From: Cryptomeria japonica
Taxonomy: Eukaryota; Streptophyta; Pinopsida; Cupressales; Cupressaceae
Assembly: GCF_030272615.1 (NCBI RefSeq)
Contig: NC_081413.1
Location: 182,228,951-182,292,950 of the forward strand
DNA: 64,000 nucleotides
Direction of reading: 5' to 3'
The notes under the pieces were generated by a model that saw nothing but the letters and a program-made list of their open reading frames with translations, searched no databases and was not told the DNA's origin. The translations under genes were made by a program, and so were the position numbers. This document shows, one piece after another, positions 21,798 to 33,639 of this stretch; the first letter of the stretch is position 1; the number at the start of each line of letters is the position of its first letter.

Positions 21798-24700
21798 TGA
21801 CATTTGCATCCTCTATCTCTACTCCATTGGTGGTCAAAGTGAAGGACATGACTCATCTTGTATTGAAGAAACATCCATACAAGTCCATGGAGGATGACCC
21901 GGTAGGTGCATTTTCATTCGTTCTACACAGTGTTCTGTATGTTGATGTTGTTTGTGATTATATTCATTGTGAAATTAAGGAGATTGGGTTGGAAGATATT
22001 TTGGATCTGTACATAGACAAAATCATGGATGATATCGGCAATCCTAAGCTAGAATTTGTACAGCTAAAAGGAAAGGGTTTTACCCAATTTGTGAACTTCC
22101 TGACTTTCGATGAGAAGGAGTGGGTTAGGTATGTGTTGAGTAGGGTTCATGCTGAATTTATATGACTAGACAAGCCATAGAAGATTACTACGGAAGTAAT
22201 CAAAGTAGTTACATGTTTGCATCAAACTAGAGAGAAGCCAGGGTTATGAAAGGTTACAAACCCTACCGTAAATAAACTAACCGGTGAAAAATTCAATGGA
22301 CGATCAATGAAAATCAGTACCATAAGGGAAGATGATGTTAGGTTTGCTGCTATGGTGATTGGGTACAAGGTGTGTCAATTGAACAGATTGAATTCAAGTT
22401 TTGGCACTGCAATTCATGTTGCATACAAAATGGTTAAGGAAGACGGTCACTATGACCTCTGTAATGTGTTATTGGAAGAATTGTTGATCAATTTGAAGAA
22501 GATTTAACAAGATAAAAAGCATGTCTTCAAGTTTGGATCATTGATTATCAGTCTTGTCATATATTTCATGAATCGAATCCCCAAAACTGGTAGTCTAGTG
22601 GGCTTATGACAGACTGGTGACATAGTAGATTAAGTAAGGATTGGATATCCTTGGCAATCAAGACAATCAGAATGCTACTTTTTGGGCCTTCTTCAAGACA
22701 TTTCAGAAGAAGATGAAGCAGAGAGTATGAATCCCCAAGGAAATTGTCAAGAAGTATGAGGGGACAATATGTTTTATGGTGAATAAAGATACATTCTTGA
22801 TGGAAGAGGTCCAAACCTGCACTATTTGGATAATGCCTATGGGCTATGAGGTGAATGAAGCTACCTTGGAGGCATATGCACAACATTTTCTTAACTCTCC
22901 AGAAGATAGCAAGGAGGAGAGGTTCAGTACCTGCAAGGAAAAGTCAATGGAGTTACACTCCAAATTTACAAAACTGACAAGGAAGAGGAAAGTGGCGAAG
23001 ATAGTGGAGGATATTCTTGTTGAGGAGGGCCATTCCTGGGAGAAGGTGAGGGCTATTAGGGAAGCAATGGATGTAGCAGAGAAGGAAGAAAAATAAAAAT
23101 CTGCATCTTCTCCTATCAAGATAAAGGTAACAGGACCCTTTGCCGCTCTGGTGAAGACACCTACTGCTCAAGTTGAAACCTTTGGTATATTTGCAAAGGG
23201 AAAAGGTATTCAGAGGAAGAAGCAGAAAACATAGAGGGAATATGTGGTGGATACTCTGGTGGAATCAGAAACTGAATCTGATTCTGATGTTCACAAGGCA
23301 CCTAAGATAGGTGAATTCGCTAGGATGATCCGAAAATCATAATCTGGTGGTGAGAAGAGTGAGATGAAGAAGAAGAAAGTAAGATTTGAACCTGAACTGG
23401 TAAGCTATGCCAAGAGAGGAAAGAAGACAAAGTCTGATATTGATGAAGAAATTGAATCCGATAAGATGAAATCCTCAAGAATAGAGTATCATATTATTCC
23501 TCTGTTATCTACTCAAGGATTGACTGATGAGATTATAAAAGATGGCAATTTAAAGAATATATCTGTATATTATGTAAATATGGATGATAAAGATCAGAGA
23601 TAGATAGAAGAAGTAGTAATTTTGTATATGGATGTATTTAGTAAGGCATTAATTGAGTTAGATAAATATCTACCCAAATATTTATACAATCTTATTTATG
23701 CTAGAAGAAAATCAACAAGTCAAATGGATAGGGAAATAAAGGAGAGTGAGCTGGATAATTATTGCACAAGTATCACAGTAGAAGAAATTGATAGATTGAT
23801 TTTGTTTGCTAATAAAAATGAATTCCAGAGTAAGCACAGAGTTAATAGTTTAATGTTTGGAAGAGTTGAATAAATAAGGAGAGAGACCAATGAGATTTGG
23901 CAGAAGTTTCTAACTAAGAACCGTCTTGTAAATACTCCAAATAATGCCACTTATTCAGATAACCCTCTGAGAGAAACTATAAATAAAGATGAGGATACAC
24001 AGGATGGTGGTGATCGGTAAGTTTTGGATTCTGTTGCTGATGAGGCTACAAATAATAATGACAAACCAACAAAGGTTGTGGATGGTGCACCAAGTGGTGA
24101 CACCGATGCACAAGAGGCACCTAAGGAGGATAAATCTGGACCTATTGAAACTAAGAAGAAAGATGAGGAAAAACAGGTTGAACTAGATAAGGATAAGGAC
24201 AAGGATAAGAATAAAGGCAAGGGTTTGGAAACTCCGGTATTAGTGGCAATTGACATTGATAAAACTTAGAGCCTAGGGAGTTTTCCTCAATTTAACATCA
24301 ATTTTGATAAACCTTTTTCTCAAATGTCTCTTACTGAGAGGATGATAGTTGTTGCTGCTCTTCAGGCACAATCCAGTCAAGAGTTAGCCTAGTCTAAGTC
24401 AAAGGAGAAGACACTAATTGAGAAATCAGTGAAAGTTTTGGATCAGGTGATACTGGAAGTGAAATTGGATGAAAGCACTAGTACATCCGGTAAGCTAAAC
24501 AAATTAATTCATCATATCTCCAACAAATTTGATTCTTTGTCTAAGGCATCCACTCGGCAAGCCATGGAGAAATTTAAGGATGCTAAAATTCAGACATTTT
24601 TGGAAATGATAAACAATGATAAGGCCTAGTTAGAAAAAGAGCTAAAACTGGTTGATGAGGCATTAGTAGAGCATGGTAAAATATACAAGTCTTGTCTAAT

Positions 24701-24960
24701 TTTGACCAATTTTACTACTGACACAGACAAGAAAATAGAGAATTGTAAAGGACATTTAATTCAGATCTCTTAGGCCTATGATCCCACAACAAATCTAATT
24801 GACGGTATAGAGAGACAAATTTTGAATATTACTGAGTAGATTAGGATTTTTGAGAAGGAGAGAATAATAAGGAGAACAAGTGAACTCCAGAACCTAATTG
24901 GGCCCCAATTGGACACCTTGATGTATCATAAAATGGATTGTATATAGAATATGTCTTAGG
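21798..24960 (+). pseudogene. Unknown ORF2 of Sirevirus-like family, element 2 copy
   Basis: I do not recognise this protein. The frame begins near MTFASSISTPLVVKVKDM and includes GKGFTQFVNFLTFDEKEWVR (about 22070-22125), EDDVRFAAMVIGYKV and HYDLCNVLLEELLINLKK. It continues with IWIMPMGYEVNEATLEAYAQ (about 22820-22880), a Lys/Ser-rich basic middle, LYMDVFSKALIELDKYLPKY (about 23620-23680), an acidic Asp/Lys run (24150-24230) and coiled-coil segments to about 24960. Similar blocks occur in the same order in element 1, so it is a conserved part of the family. It occupies the place where protease-integrase-RT should follow gag. An envelope-like ORF, known from some Sireviruses, is one possibility. 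A captured host gene is another. Many stops are present. Confidence 0.65.
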
Positions 24961-25177
24961 ATACTCCTACCAACATCGCTATTATAGAATTTCATGCCTA
25001 TGTTTTGAACGGTTTTGTTTCAATTTTGTAGAGGTTGCGGGTAGGTTGGAACACTTATCTAGGGTTCCTTAAGTTAGCTTATGCAGATTATTGAAGAATG
25101 TATAGAGTTAATCCACTAGTGAATGTGTATATATGTACAACAATTTTGATTGACACCCTAACTTTGGTATTGTTGTC

Positions 25178-25419
25178 AAAGGGGGAGAGATGCAGTGAAA
25201 AATGTATAGGGGGAGAGAGGAGATGAGGTGAAAAGTGTACAATGTACAGACTGATTCTTTGTATGGAGTGTACAGCTTGGTGTATTGCAAACTTGTGGAT
25301 TGTTAATCTTAGGGGGAGTCTTGGAATTCTTGTATTCTTTTATTCTTTCATCCGGTTGTATAGATTTCAGCACTTAGTCATTTTTCACAGGTGTTGCCAT
25401 CAATGCCAAAGGGGGAGAT
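25178..25419 (+). promoter_or_regulatory. Four polypurine tracts before the 3' LTR
   Basis: aaagggggagaga (25178-25190), agggggagagagg (25208-25220), agggggag (25311-25318) and aaagggggagatt (25408-25419, abutting the LTR). Polypurine tracts prime plus-strand DNA synthesis. Multiple copies upstream of the 3' LTR are a published Sirevirus feature. Confidence 0.8.
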
Positions 25420-26412
25420 TGTTGAAAATTGACACTCATCCAGTGATTTCAAGAGACTCCTAATGATTGATTATTTGTTTAGGGTTGTCATTGATGTCAA
25501 ATATTCATAGTGATTCAATCTGGTAGTCATGACTTAGCCTATTCATAAGATGGAGGTAACCGGTAGACAGTTAATCGGTAAAACAAGTTATTTTGATAAT
25601 GTGTTGATCCAGAATCATCTTTGGTGTTTGCGGTGTTTGTGGTGATTATTTTTGTGATCTTTGTGTTTGGTGGGACCTTTAGGAAGTGTGTGGTTGCAAT
25701 ATTTTAGTCCGATGCTATGGTGTGTTTGAGATTGGAGCCAACTTCATCTACACGTTACATCTATTAAGGCCGACTTGAAGGAGATTATTTTTGTGGTGAG
25801 ACCGGATATAAAAGATCATTGTAGCAGTTGATTTTAGTAATGTTGTGATGTGCTATGTGTGTAAGCAATCCATTTTGGTGTGATTGAGTGAAATTTCACA
25901 TGCACATTTTGGTTTTAGATCAACCGGTAACTGACTAAAACTTGAACATAGTAATCAGCAGAGCAGAGATAGTCAGTGATATAGAGCCTAACCATAACTC
26001 AATTTTGCATAGTGAGATGCTATTTGTGAGTTCATTCCATTGTGCATTCTCATTGTAATCAAATTGTAAGCCAGTGAGCCTTCCCTTAAGGTTGTAGCCT
26101 TCTGGGAGATTGTAATTGAGTAGTGAGCTCTAGGCAGTGAGCCTGAATGCAAGTGCATTCCCCATCTATGTAATATTTATGTACTCTTGGCCATAGTATA
26201 TGAATATTGTGGGTTCTAGCCCCACTGTGGTTTTTCCCTTTTTAGGTTTCCATGTAAAATTTTTGGTGTTGTGGATTTGTGATTTTATTGTTGCATGTTT
26301 ATGTTCATATTTTTTATGCATTATTAGCCGATGGATAAAGAATAAGTTTGTAGTTAAATTTCTAATAGATCAAAAATTCATGCCCCCCTCTCAGTGATCC
26401 CTGATTCTGACA
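25420..26412 (+). repeat. 3' LTR of element 2
   Basis: 993 bp, TGTTGAAAATTGACAC...CTGATTCTGACA, with the shared terminal signature cccccctctcagtgatccc. Confidence 0.85.
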
Positions 26413-26754
26413 GGTTGCAGAAGTTGAATTTGATGATGACTAATCTATCTAAAGGATTTCTAGAATAGTATGAGAAGATTTGAAGATCTAGAAAGGAATT
26501 CTTGAAGATACAGAGTATCTGGAAGTATTAGGGTAAAGTTCATTTATTACAATGAAAAGATAGGCATGCAAAAGATAGAAAGAAATTTAGCCACTTCATT
26601 TCTCACTTTGCATTCCAAGAGAAGAAGAGAAGAGAGCTCTACAAGATGAATTTTTAGTGACTAAAGCATGAAAGAAGATTTCTTGGGTGGAAACTAAATA
26701 CGGTGGTAAAGGTATTTATCGATGAAACCCTTCACTTTAAAATTTGAAATTTCT

Positions 26755-29700
26755 TAAATGGCTGCATTTGGCACTACTACCCCTTTAGTTGTTGACATCA
26801 CAAAGAGAGCCCAACTTGATTTCAAAAGCCATCCATTTATCTCCATGGAAAATGATTCGAAGAGTGTGTTTTCATCGGTTCCATATGGTGAATCAAGCAT
26901 ATTGAGGATGTTAGGGTTTTCACTCATTGCCCTATTGAGGAATTAGGAAGCTCTAACCTATTAAATCTTTACAACAATCAGTTTTCTGATGGAAGTTCAA
27001 TGCTTAAACCATAATTCTAGATTTTGGAAAATAAGGGTTTCATGCATTATGTAAGATTCTCGATGTTTGATGAACTTGAATGGGTCTATTACGTTTTGAG
27101 TCGACTGCATGATGAGTTCATGTGGTTGAGCAAGTCTTGCAAGATCACGGAGAATTCTCTTAGGGTTGTTACTAGTTTGTGTTCATCTAGAGAGTTGACC
27201 TCATTAAAGGTGGTAAAGAATGAGATTGTTTCAAATGCAACCGGGTCTAAATTCAATAAACGTGCAATAAAAATTAGTGATATCCTGGAGTATGATGTCA
27301 AGTTTGCCTCAATGGTGATTGGTACAAGGTTTACTACTCCAGTAGGGAGAATTTTTTTCCATAACAACCATCTATGCTACATATGATATGATAAAAGAAA
27401 ATAAGAAATATGACTTGTGTGAATTGCTCCAGTGTGAGCTCATGAAAAACTTGAAGAAGTTTAACAAGAATAAGAAACATCCATTCAAATATGGAACTCT
27501 AATCCTATGTTTATTTGTCTACTTCATGAAAGAAGTACCAGGAGTTGGTCAGGTACAGTGGAACTTTGACAGACCTATAGGTGTGCAGATTTGAGAGTAC
27601 TTGTATAAATCTGATGATTCTAAGGTTTGTAATGCTAATCTATGCAGATACTTTAAGAATTTCCTAAAGGAAATGCATGAAAGAGAAATAATTCCCAAGT
27701 CCATAGTGGAGAAATATCAAGATATAGTCTATTTCATGGTTGATACTAATCAATGTTTAATGGAAGCCATTGAACCAAGAACATCATAGATTATGCCAAT
27801 GGCATATGAAGTAGATGAGCAAATTTTGGATCTCTATGCACAACACTTGTTGAGCAAGCCAGTGGATCCCTCTGAGGAGAGGTTTGGTACCTATGCAAAC
27901 AAAAGCTTAAAGTTGCATCAATAATTCAAGAAGCTTGTGATTCAAAAGAAGGTGAGGAAAGAAGTTGAGGCTCTTGTAGATAGCATGGGAATCGCAAAAG
28001 AGGAGGTTTGGAAGGAAAGAGAGAGGAACATACTCTCTGAAGAGAAGATTGTTAAGAAGGCCAAACTGAAAGCATCTGCACCTAAACCAAGGCAATCAAG
28101 GAGCTCTACTCCCTCCTTTGGTCCTGCAAAACTAGCTAAGTCATCAGTCAAATCATCCAGCAAGAGAGATAAGAGAAAGATAGTAAGATTTATTACTGTA
28201 GATGATGAAGAAACCAAATCAGATGAAGCAATGAAGGAGGTAAAGGCCAAAGCTACTAAGGCCTCTAAAGTCACAAAGGAGAAACCATTTGGTGGAGCAA
28301 AATCTGGTAAGAAACCAAAATCATTTAGAATTGATGAGGTAATGAAGCAAGGAAAATTTGAAGTTAAACCTCCTATGTTTTGAATGAAATTGTAAATGAG
28401 GTATTTAAGATTGGTAATATGAAGCCTTTGACAGAATGGTATGACAATTTTGATGAAAATAGTAAAAGGACTCTAGAAGAAGCTAATGTTGAGTATTTGA
28501 ATGTATATAGTAAATCTTTAATAGAAACAATGTCAAAAATACCCAAGAGTCTATATGATGTTTTGGATATGATGAGAGTGACTTCAAAAGTTGAAGAAGA
28601 GAGATTAAGAGAATATGTACTAGTTGATTTATGCTCTATAATATCTAAAGAGGAAATTGCAAGAATCCTTAAGTTAGCAAAGAATGAATTCAGAAGTAAG
28701 ACTAAAGTAAATAAGATAATGATTGGAAAGACAAATGAAGTTGCAAAGGATACTAAAGAAATTTTGAGAAAAAATTTGTTACAGAATCAATATGAAGTTA
28801 TCCCTGAGAAAACTCAGGATGATTTGGAAACTGAACAAGCAAAGGGTGATACTTCTATTCTGAAAGTGCACTCAACTAATTAGACAAAGGTGAATGATAT
28901 AGAAGGTGTTGAAGATGTGGATGCAGTTGATAAGGGTCAAGGAGAAGCAAGTAATGATAATGAGGTTGAGGATGCTCAGAATCCTCTGATTGATACTAAG
29001 ATACTTGAGAAGGAAGCTAATACAGAGAAGGATGTAGAGAAGGAGAAGGTTGAGGTAAAAGAAGAACCCATTCTGAAAGCAAGAGACATTGCAAAGGCAG
29101 TGAAGGGAAAGAAGATAGTAGATGATCTGGAATTCGTGCAAGGTCTGATTAACCTTGCCTCTTTGTCGCCTATCTAGAAGCTTCAACAAGCATCATTTTC
29201 TCAAGCTAAAGACAATGAGGATCTCTTGAAGTCTCACACTGAAGACCATATGCTGCTAACCCTAGAATCCGGTGTTCTATAGAAATTTATGCCCTCATTT
29301 TAGAAGGATGAATCAGACACCCCATCCATTCAATTGAAGAGTGTAATCAACTTAGTGGATAGTCACTTTGAGTCTTTTGAGAAATTCGTTGAAGTGAAGG
29401 TTCAGAATGAGTTCAATGCTAAGAGGCTTCAAACTTTCAAGAGGATGATAATTGATGATAGAGCCACATTGGATACTTATGTAAAGAGCATGTAGGATGC
29501 ATTATGAGAAGGAGGAAATATTTATAAATCATGCTTATCATAGTCTAAATTCACTGAGGATATAGAGAAAAAGTCTAAGGAACATGAGGATGAGTTAACC
29601 TGAATTTTCTCAGTCGATTGATCCACTATTAGTTTTTGTGAGAAGCCATGAGGATCAAGTGATATCATTACTTGAGAAGATCAAGAGTTTGGGCTATGAT

Positions 29701-29877
29701 GGGGAAAGAATAATTGGCAGGGTTAGTAAACTTCAGAGTCATATTACTCCTAAGTTGGACACTATGTTTAGTGTCCTGACAAATGCCAAGGATGCTCAGG
29801 CCAACAGTGAACCTTCAGATTTGAAAATAGTAGAGGCATAAGCATATATGTTCAATGGCCTTATAACTATGTTTGTC
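26755..29877 (+). pseudogene. Unknown ORF2 of Sirevirus-like family, element 1 copy
   Basis: Same order of blocks as in element 2: TTPLVVDITKRAQLDFKSHP; GFMHYVRFSMFDELEWVYYV (about 27030-27090); EYDVKFASMVIGTRF (about 27290); KKYDLCELLQCELMKNLKKF (about 27405-27465); IMPMAYEVDEQILDLYAQ (about 27790); a basic Ser/Lys-rich stretch (28050-28330); EYLNVYSKSLIETMSKIPKS (about 28490-28550); EEIARILKLAKNEFRSKTKV; an acidic run (28900-29080); and coiled-coil segments (29640-29840). Longest open pieces are 27937-28383, 28380-28883 and 28890-29177. At least eight stops or frame changes. No catalytic motif is visible, nor any transmembrane segment I would trust. Function is unknown, but conservation across two diverged copies argues for past selection. 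Confidence 0.65.
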
Positions 29878-30468
29878 GCCTGAAAAAAGAATGTAGGGAC
29901 CATTGGAATGCACAAAATGAGTGATAGTCCTATTTTGTGTGGTTCCATGTATTAGATATCCAATACCTAAACATATTTTTTATATGGGTATCAAAATTTT
30001 CATCGATGCCCAACATTTCCAAGTGAAAAGAGATTGGATATCAGATAAATATCCAATATCTAATATCTTCCCATATAGGAAACATGAGAGAGAGAAGGGG
30101 GGAGATAGGGAGAGGGATAGGGAGAGTTAGAGAGAGAGAGAGAGAAGGGAAAAGGGAGAGGGAGGGGGAGAGTGAGAGAAAAGGGGAAAGGGGTAGGAAG
30201 AGAGAGAGAGAGAGAGGGGGGGGTGATCTATGAGAGAGAGAAGGGGAAAGGGATAGGGAGAGGAAGAGGGAAAGGAAGAGGGAGAGGAAGAGGGAGAGGA
30301 AGAGGGAGAGGGAGAGAGAGAGAGAATGGGAAGGGGAGAACTAGGATAGGGATATTGAATAAATATCTAATATCTTTCCATAGAGGAAGAGAGAGAGAAT
30401 GAGGACTTGGGATAGGGAGAGGGAGAGTGAGAGTTAGATAGAGATAAGGGGAAAGGGAGAGGGAGAGG
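29878..30468. repeat. Polypurine block with leader, copy B (left part)
   Basis: Repeats the leader of copy A (cctgaaaaaagaatgtaggg, accattggaatgcacaaaa), then about 400 bp of G/A-rich sequence. The signatures aatatccaatatctaata and aataaatatctaatatc lie at about 30048 and 30357. The element 1 interior stops exactly where this leader starts. Confidence 0.8.
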
Positions 30469-32210
30469 TGTTGGCATTGATTTTTCATTGATGTCAACCA
30501 CTATTGTAGGCTACCGGTAGAAGTATGTCAAATGGGTATGAAGAAGATTGAACCGGCATAAGGAAGATTAACATGAAGTCATGTCAACCGGTATGGTGGA
30601 AGATAAGTGGTTATTGAGACTATCAGTGACTTCACCAGTATGAAGTGAGATGCATGTGTGTGTTAGCATATTGAGTGATAATTGGTAGAGCATAAAATAG
30701 TTTGGAGGTTGGGTGATTGTTTATGATGAAGAGGCAGAATGTTAAAATGATCACAAACCACTAGAGGTGAAGATGTACTATCGGTGTAGTGTGCACTACC
30801 AGTTAGCAGGAGGAGAAGGTCTCACCAGTAAGGGCTTGTGCTGGTATGAGTTTGTTGAATGTTTAAGTGTAAACCGATCTTGTTTCGGTGAGCTGAGTGT
30901 ATGCCAATGTGATGCCATGTGGAGCTAAGGTGGGAAGCATGCAAATGTTGGTGAAGTTTCCATCGACATGGTTGTTGGAACAATTAGTCGACATTAATGA
31001 AACAACCAAAAATCATGGGATGGTGACAGATTGGTTTGGATCAAGGAAGAATGAATGATAAAGAAAGATCAGGAAGTATTTGGCACCTAGATCGAAGAAA
31101 AGAAATTATATTGCAAGAGGACCTCAAGAAGGAAATAGCTGGGCCATAAATGAGTTGACAGATTTCAAGGCCAAAAATCATGGTCGGGATTGCTATCTTT
31201 AATAAATATGTATTGGATGCTGGAAAATGCATACAGATGCATTCCTCCAATGCAAGTGATCAATCCAAGATGGATTGGATTAGGTCAGATGCATATTTGG
31301 TCAAGAGAAGGAAACCCTAACCGTCCTTAGTTTTGAATTGATTCCTAGTGGGAAAGCCCAAGATTAAATATGATGACTTGAGACTGCGATTGTTGTTGCT
31401 GAAGAGGGAAGGCAAGTGAGAAATTGTTGTTTGAGAGCTGAAGAGATAAACACTTGAAGTGTTGATGAGTGAAGACTATACTGCTAAGGAGAAGTAGGGT
31501 CAACCGGTGTAAGGAACAAACCAGTGGAGTGAGCATAGAACACAAAGGTGACAAACCAGCAAAAGTTGTACCTGAAAAAAAGTGATCAAGTGTGAGTTGA
31601 AGAGTGAAGACATTGTGAGAGGGGACTTAGCAAAGTTATCAGAAAAGAAAAGTTACAGAGTGGGTGGAGAGAACATAGATTGGTAAGGTCAAAACCGACA
31701 AAACAAAATATTGTAAGATTGCAAAACTTCTTTTGCAACAAAGATCTCATTTTGTATTTAAAATCTTTATATTATTTTTCACTAAGTTGGAGTTTTGTGT
31801 AGGAGTTGTAGCCCCCTTAGGTTGTAGCCTATAAATAGTGAAGGGGTTGGGGCTCCTTTGAGTTGGTGCTCATAAATCAGGGGTTGGTGCTCCTTGGGTT
31901 GGTGCCCTAAAAACTGTAATCAAATATTTTACATTGTGAGGCTGGATTGGAGCAGAAGATCTCCAGCAGCTATTCTCACCAAGGTTTTTCCCACATTGGG
32001 TTTTCCTCGTACATCTGTTGTTATGTGTTGCATATTAATGTGTGTGAATTATTAACCTTTTAGGTATTTCTCTTGCACACCTTTTTTGCATTTCTTTAGT
32101 AACCGATTTCCATTTTATCTATTTCATATGAAACTGATATAGCTTCGTTTAAGTGAAAATTGTTTAAATCAATGATTCACCCCCCTCTCAGTGATCCATT
32201 GTGTCCAACA
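30469..32210 (+). mobile_element. Solo LTR, Sirevirus-like, inserted in GA block
   Basis: 1,742 bp, TGTTGGCATTG...TGTGTCCAACA, flanked by AGAGG on both sides (30464-30468, 32211-32215). The duplication is plausible, but GA repeats weaken it. The LTR carries the terminal signature ttcacccccctctcagtg shared with the other Sirevirus-like LTRs. No internal domain remains. Open frames on the minus strand (31041-31250, 31345-31554) look fortuitous. Confidence 0.82.
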
Positions 32211-32215
32211 AGAGG

Positions 32216-32221
32216 GAGAGT

Positions 32222-32267
<46 letters not shown>

Positions 32268-32448
32268 ATGAAGAGAGGGAGAGAGGGAGGTAGAGTGAGA
32301 GAGAGAAGGGGAATGTCATAGGGAGAGAAAGAGGGAGAGGGAGACGGAGAGAGAGAGAGAGATAAGGGGAAAGGGAGAGGGAGTGGGAGGAGGAGAGGGA
32401 GAAGGAGAGGGAGAAGGAGAGTGATAGGGAGAGGAAGAGGGATATGGG
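32216..32448. repeat. Polypurine block, copy B (right part)
   Basis: G/A-rich continuation of 29878-30468 after the solo LTR, ending directly at the LTR at 32449 as copy A ends at the LTR at 14102. Confidence 0.75.
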
Positions 32449-33577
32449 TGTTGGAAAGAGACAATGCTTTGATGATCAAATGTTTTCATTGATGGCGACT
32501 GATGTCAGAAATCCCATCTCCAGTTCATGATCTATTCATACCGAAAGTATGACTGAGTTTTGGAGAGGTCTAGTGAGATAGAATAGGGCATCTAGCAGAG
32601 TGTACAATAATTTTGTTGGCATTTAATTTTAGTTATATATTTGGTGTTGTGGATCTCGAAGAAGCATTGTGGATGTGTAATCTACCTTATTCCAGGTTTG
32701 TGGTCTCTGATGATGATTCTTGAGTAAGTTGGAAGATCCGGTATATAGGTTTTTGGTTAGAATAGTGTTCATCAGCAATAACATGTGGATATTCATTGTG
32801 TGGATCTTGTGGATCGATTTTGGTGGTCATTTGTGTGTTTGAAGATTTTTGGCCAACATGTGGGTAATGTGTGGACAATTCTTTTTGGTCCGCATATGCA
32901 TTTGAGTTTGGATTGAGCCGACTTGGTATACATGTTTCATTTGTGTGTTATGCATTTTTGGTTCGACATGGAGAAGACTTAATTTGATGTTGCGGATATA
33001 TAAGAGTGATTGATATTATCATTTTTGATATGGTTGGTTGTGTAAAAAGTGGTTGTGAGCGATTGTGCACAGTTTCACTTGCGCAAGTGAAGGATTTGTG
33101 CTCCAAAATATAGTTGAACAGTAGAACAGAGCATTATAGCAGAGAAGAGTAAGATTATGTGTTTTGAGCTTAACCGAAACTATCTCATGCATTTATTGAT
33201 GCTATTCAATATTTCAAACCTTCTTGTAATCTTTTGTAATCATTTTGTAAGGTAGTGAGCCTTTCAGGGTTGTAGCCCTTATTGTAATTTGAGTAGTGAG
33301 TTCTAGGTAGTGTGCCTAAATGCATGTGCATTCCCATAATGCAATATTTTTATACTTCTAACAAAGTATATTAATATTGTGTCTCTCAAGCCCACCATGG
33401 TTTTTCCCTTAACCAGGTTTCCACCTTAAAATCTTGGTGTTCTAGTGTTGTGGATATTTTCTTTATGTGTTTGCATCTTTCTTTTGTTCATTTGCATTAA
33501 GTGGTTGAAGAATCAGATTAATAATTTTAAAGATTGCAGAACACTGATTCACCCCCCTCTCAATGTTCCTTGATTCC

Positions 33578-33581
<4 letters not shown>
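32449..33581 (+). mobile_element. Second LTR of the element 1 family (solo or displaced 3' LTR)
   Basis: 1,133 bp, TGTTGGAAAGAGACA...TTGATTCCAACA, related along its whole length to 14102-15204. It is followed by GA repeats rather than a primer site. The flanks atggg and agaga do not match, so either it is the 3' LTR of element 1 moved by recombination or a separate solo LTR. Confidence 0.8.
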
Positions 33582-33629
<48 letters not shown>

Positions 33630-33635
33630 GGAAAA
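33582..33635. repeat. (GA)n microsatellite
   Basis: Pure agagag run ending in aaggggaaaaggatgg, at the junction with the helicase-like pseudogene. Confidence 0.85.
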
Positions 33636-33639
33636 GGAT

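Larger units (their letters stand above)
19236..26412 (+). mobile_element. Sirevirus-like element 2: gag plus unknown ORF2, no pol
   Basis: Left LTR 19236-about 20215, right LTR 25420-26412, about 85% similar by eye (old). The interior (5.2 kb) holds a coiled-coil gag with four CCHC knuckles and then a roughly 3.2-kb decayed ORF2. The 3' non-coding part carries four purine-rich aGGGGGAG tracts, the last touching the 3' LTR. Repeated polypurine tracts before the 3' LTR are a known Sirevirus trait. The PBS expected at about 20216 is deleted or mutated. No clear TSD was found (gccta against ggttg). It sits in element 1 at the position homologous to its own gag-ORF2 junction. No pol domain was seen, so it was non-autonomous. 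Confidence 0.82.
14102..29877 (+). mobile_element. Sirevirus-like copia element 1, 3'-truncated, with two nested insertions
   Basis: The 5' LTR (14102-15204) is followed at 15207 by an iMet-type primer site (tggtatcagatcc) and a gag-like coiled-coil frame. This is interrupted by a solo LTR nest (16106-18802), resumes with zinc knuckles at 18808, and is interrupted again by element 2 (19236-26412). It then resumes at about 26413 with a long unknown ORF2 and stops abruptly at about 29877. There it lacks the last roughly 430 bp and the polypurine tract seen in element 2. No protease, integrase or RT was found in any resumed part. The LTR at 32449-33581 is of the same family, but a duplicated GA block separates it, so it is not a simple 3' partner. 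Confidence 0.75.

Noticed and set aside
14102-33581. Simple element with LTRs at 14,102 and 32,449
   Set aside because: The interior ends at 29,877 without a polypurine tract, and a duplicated leader plus GA block precedes the second LTR. The flanks do not form a TSD.
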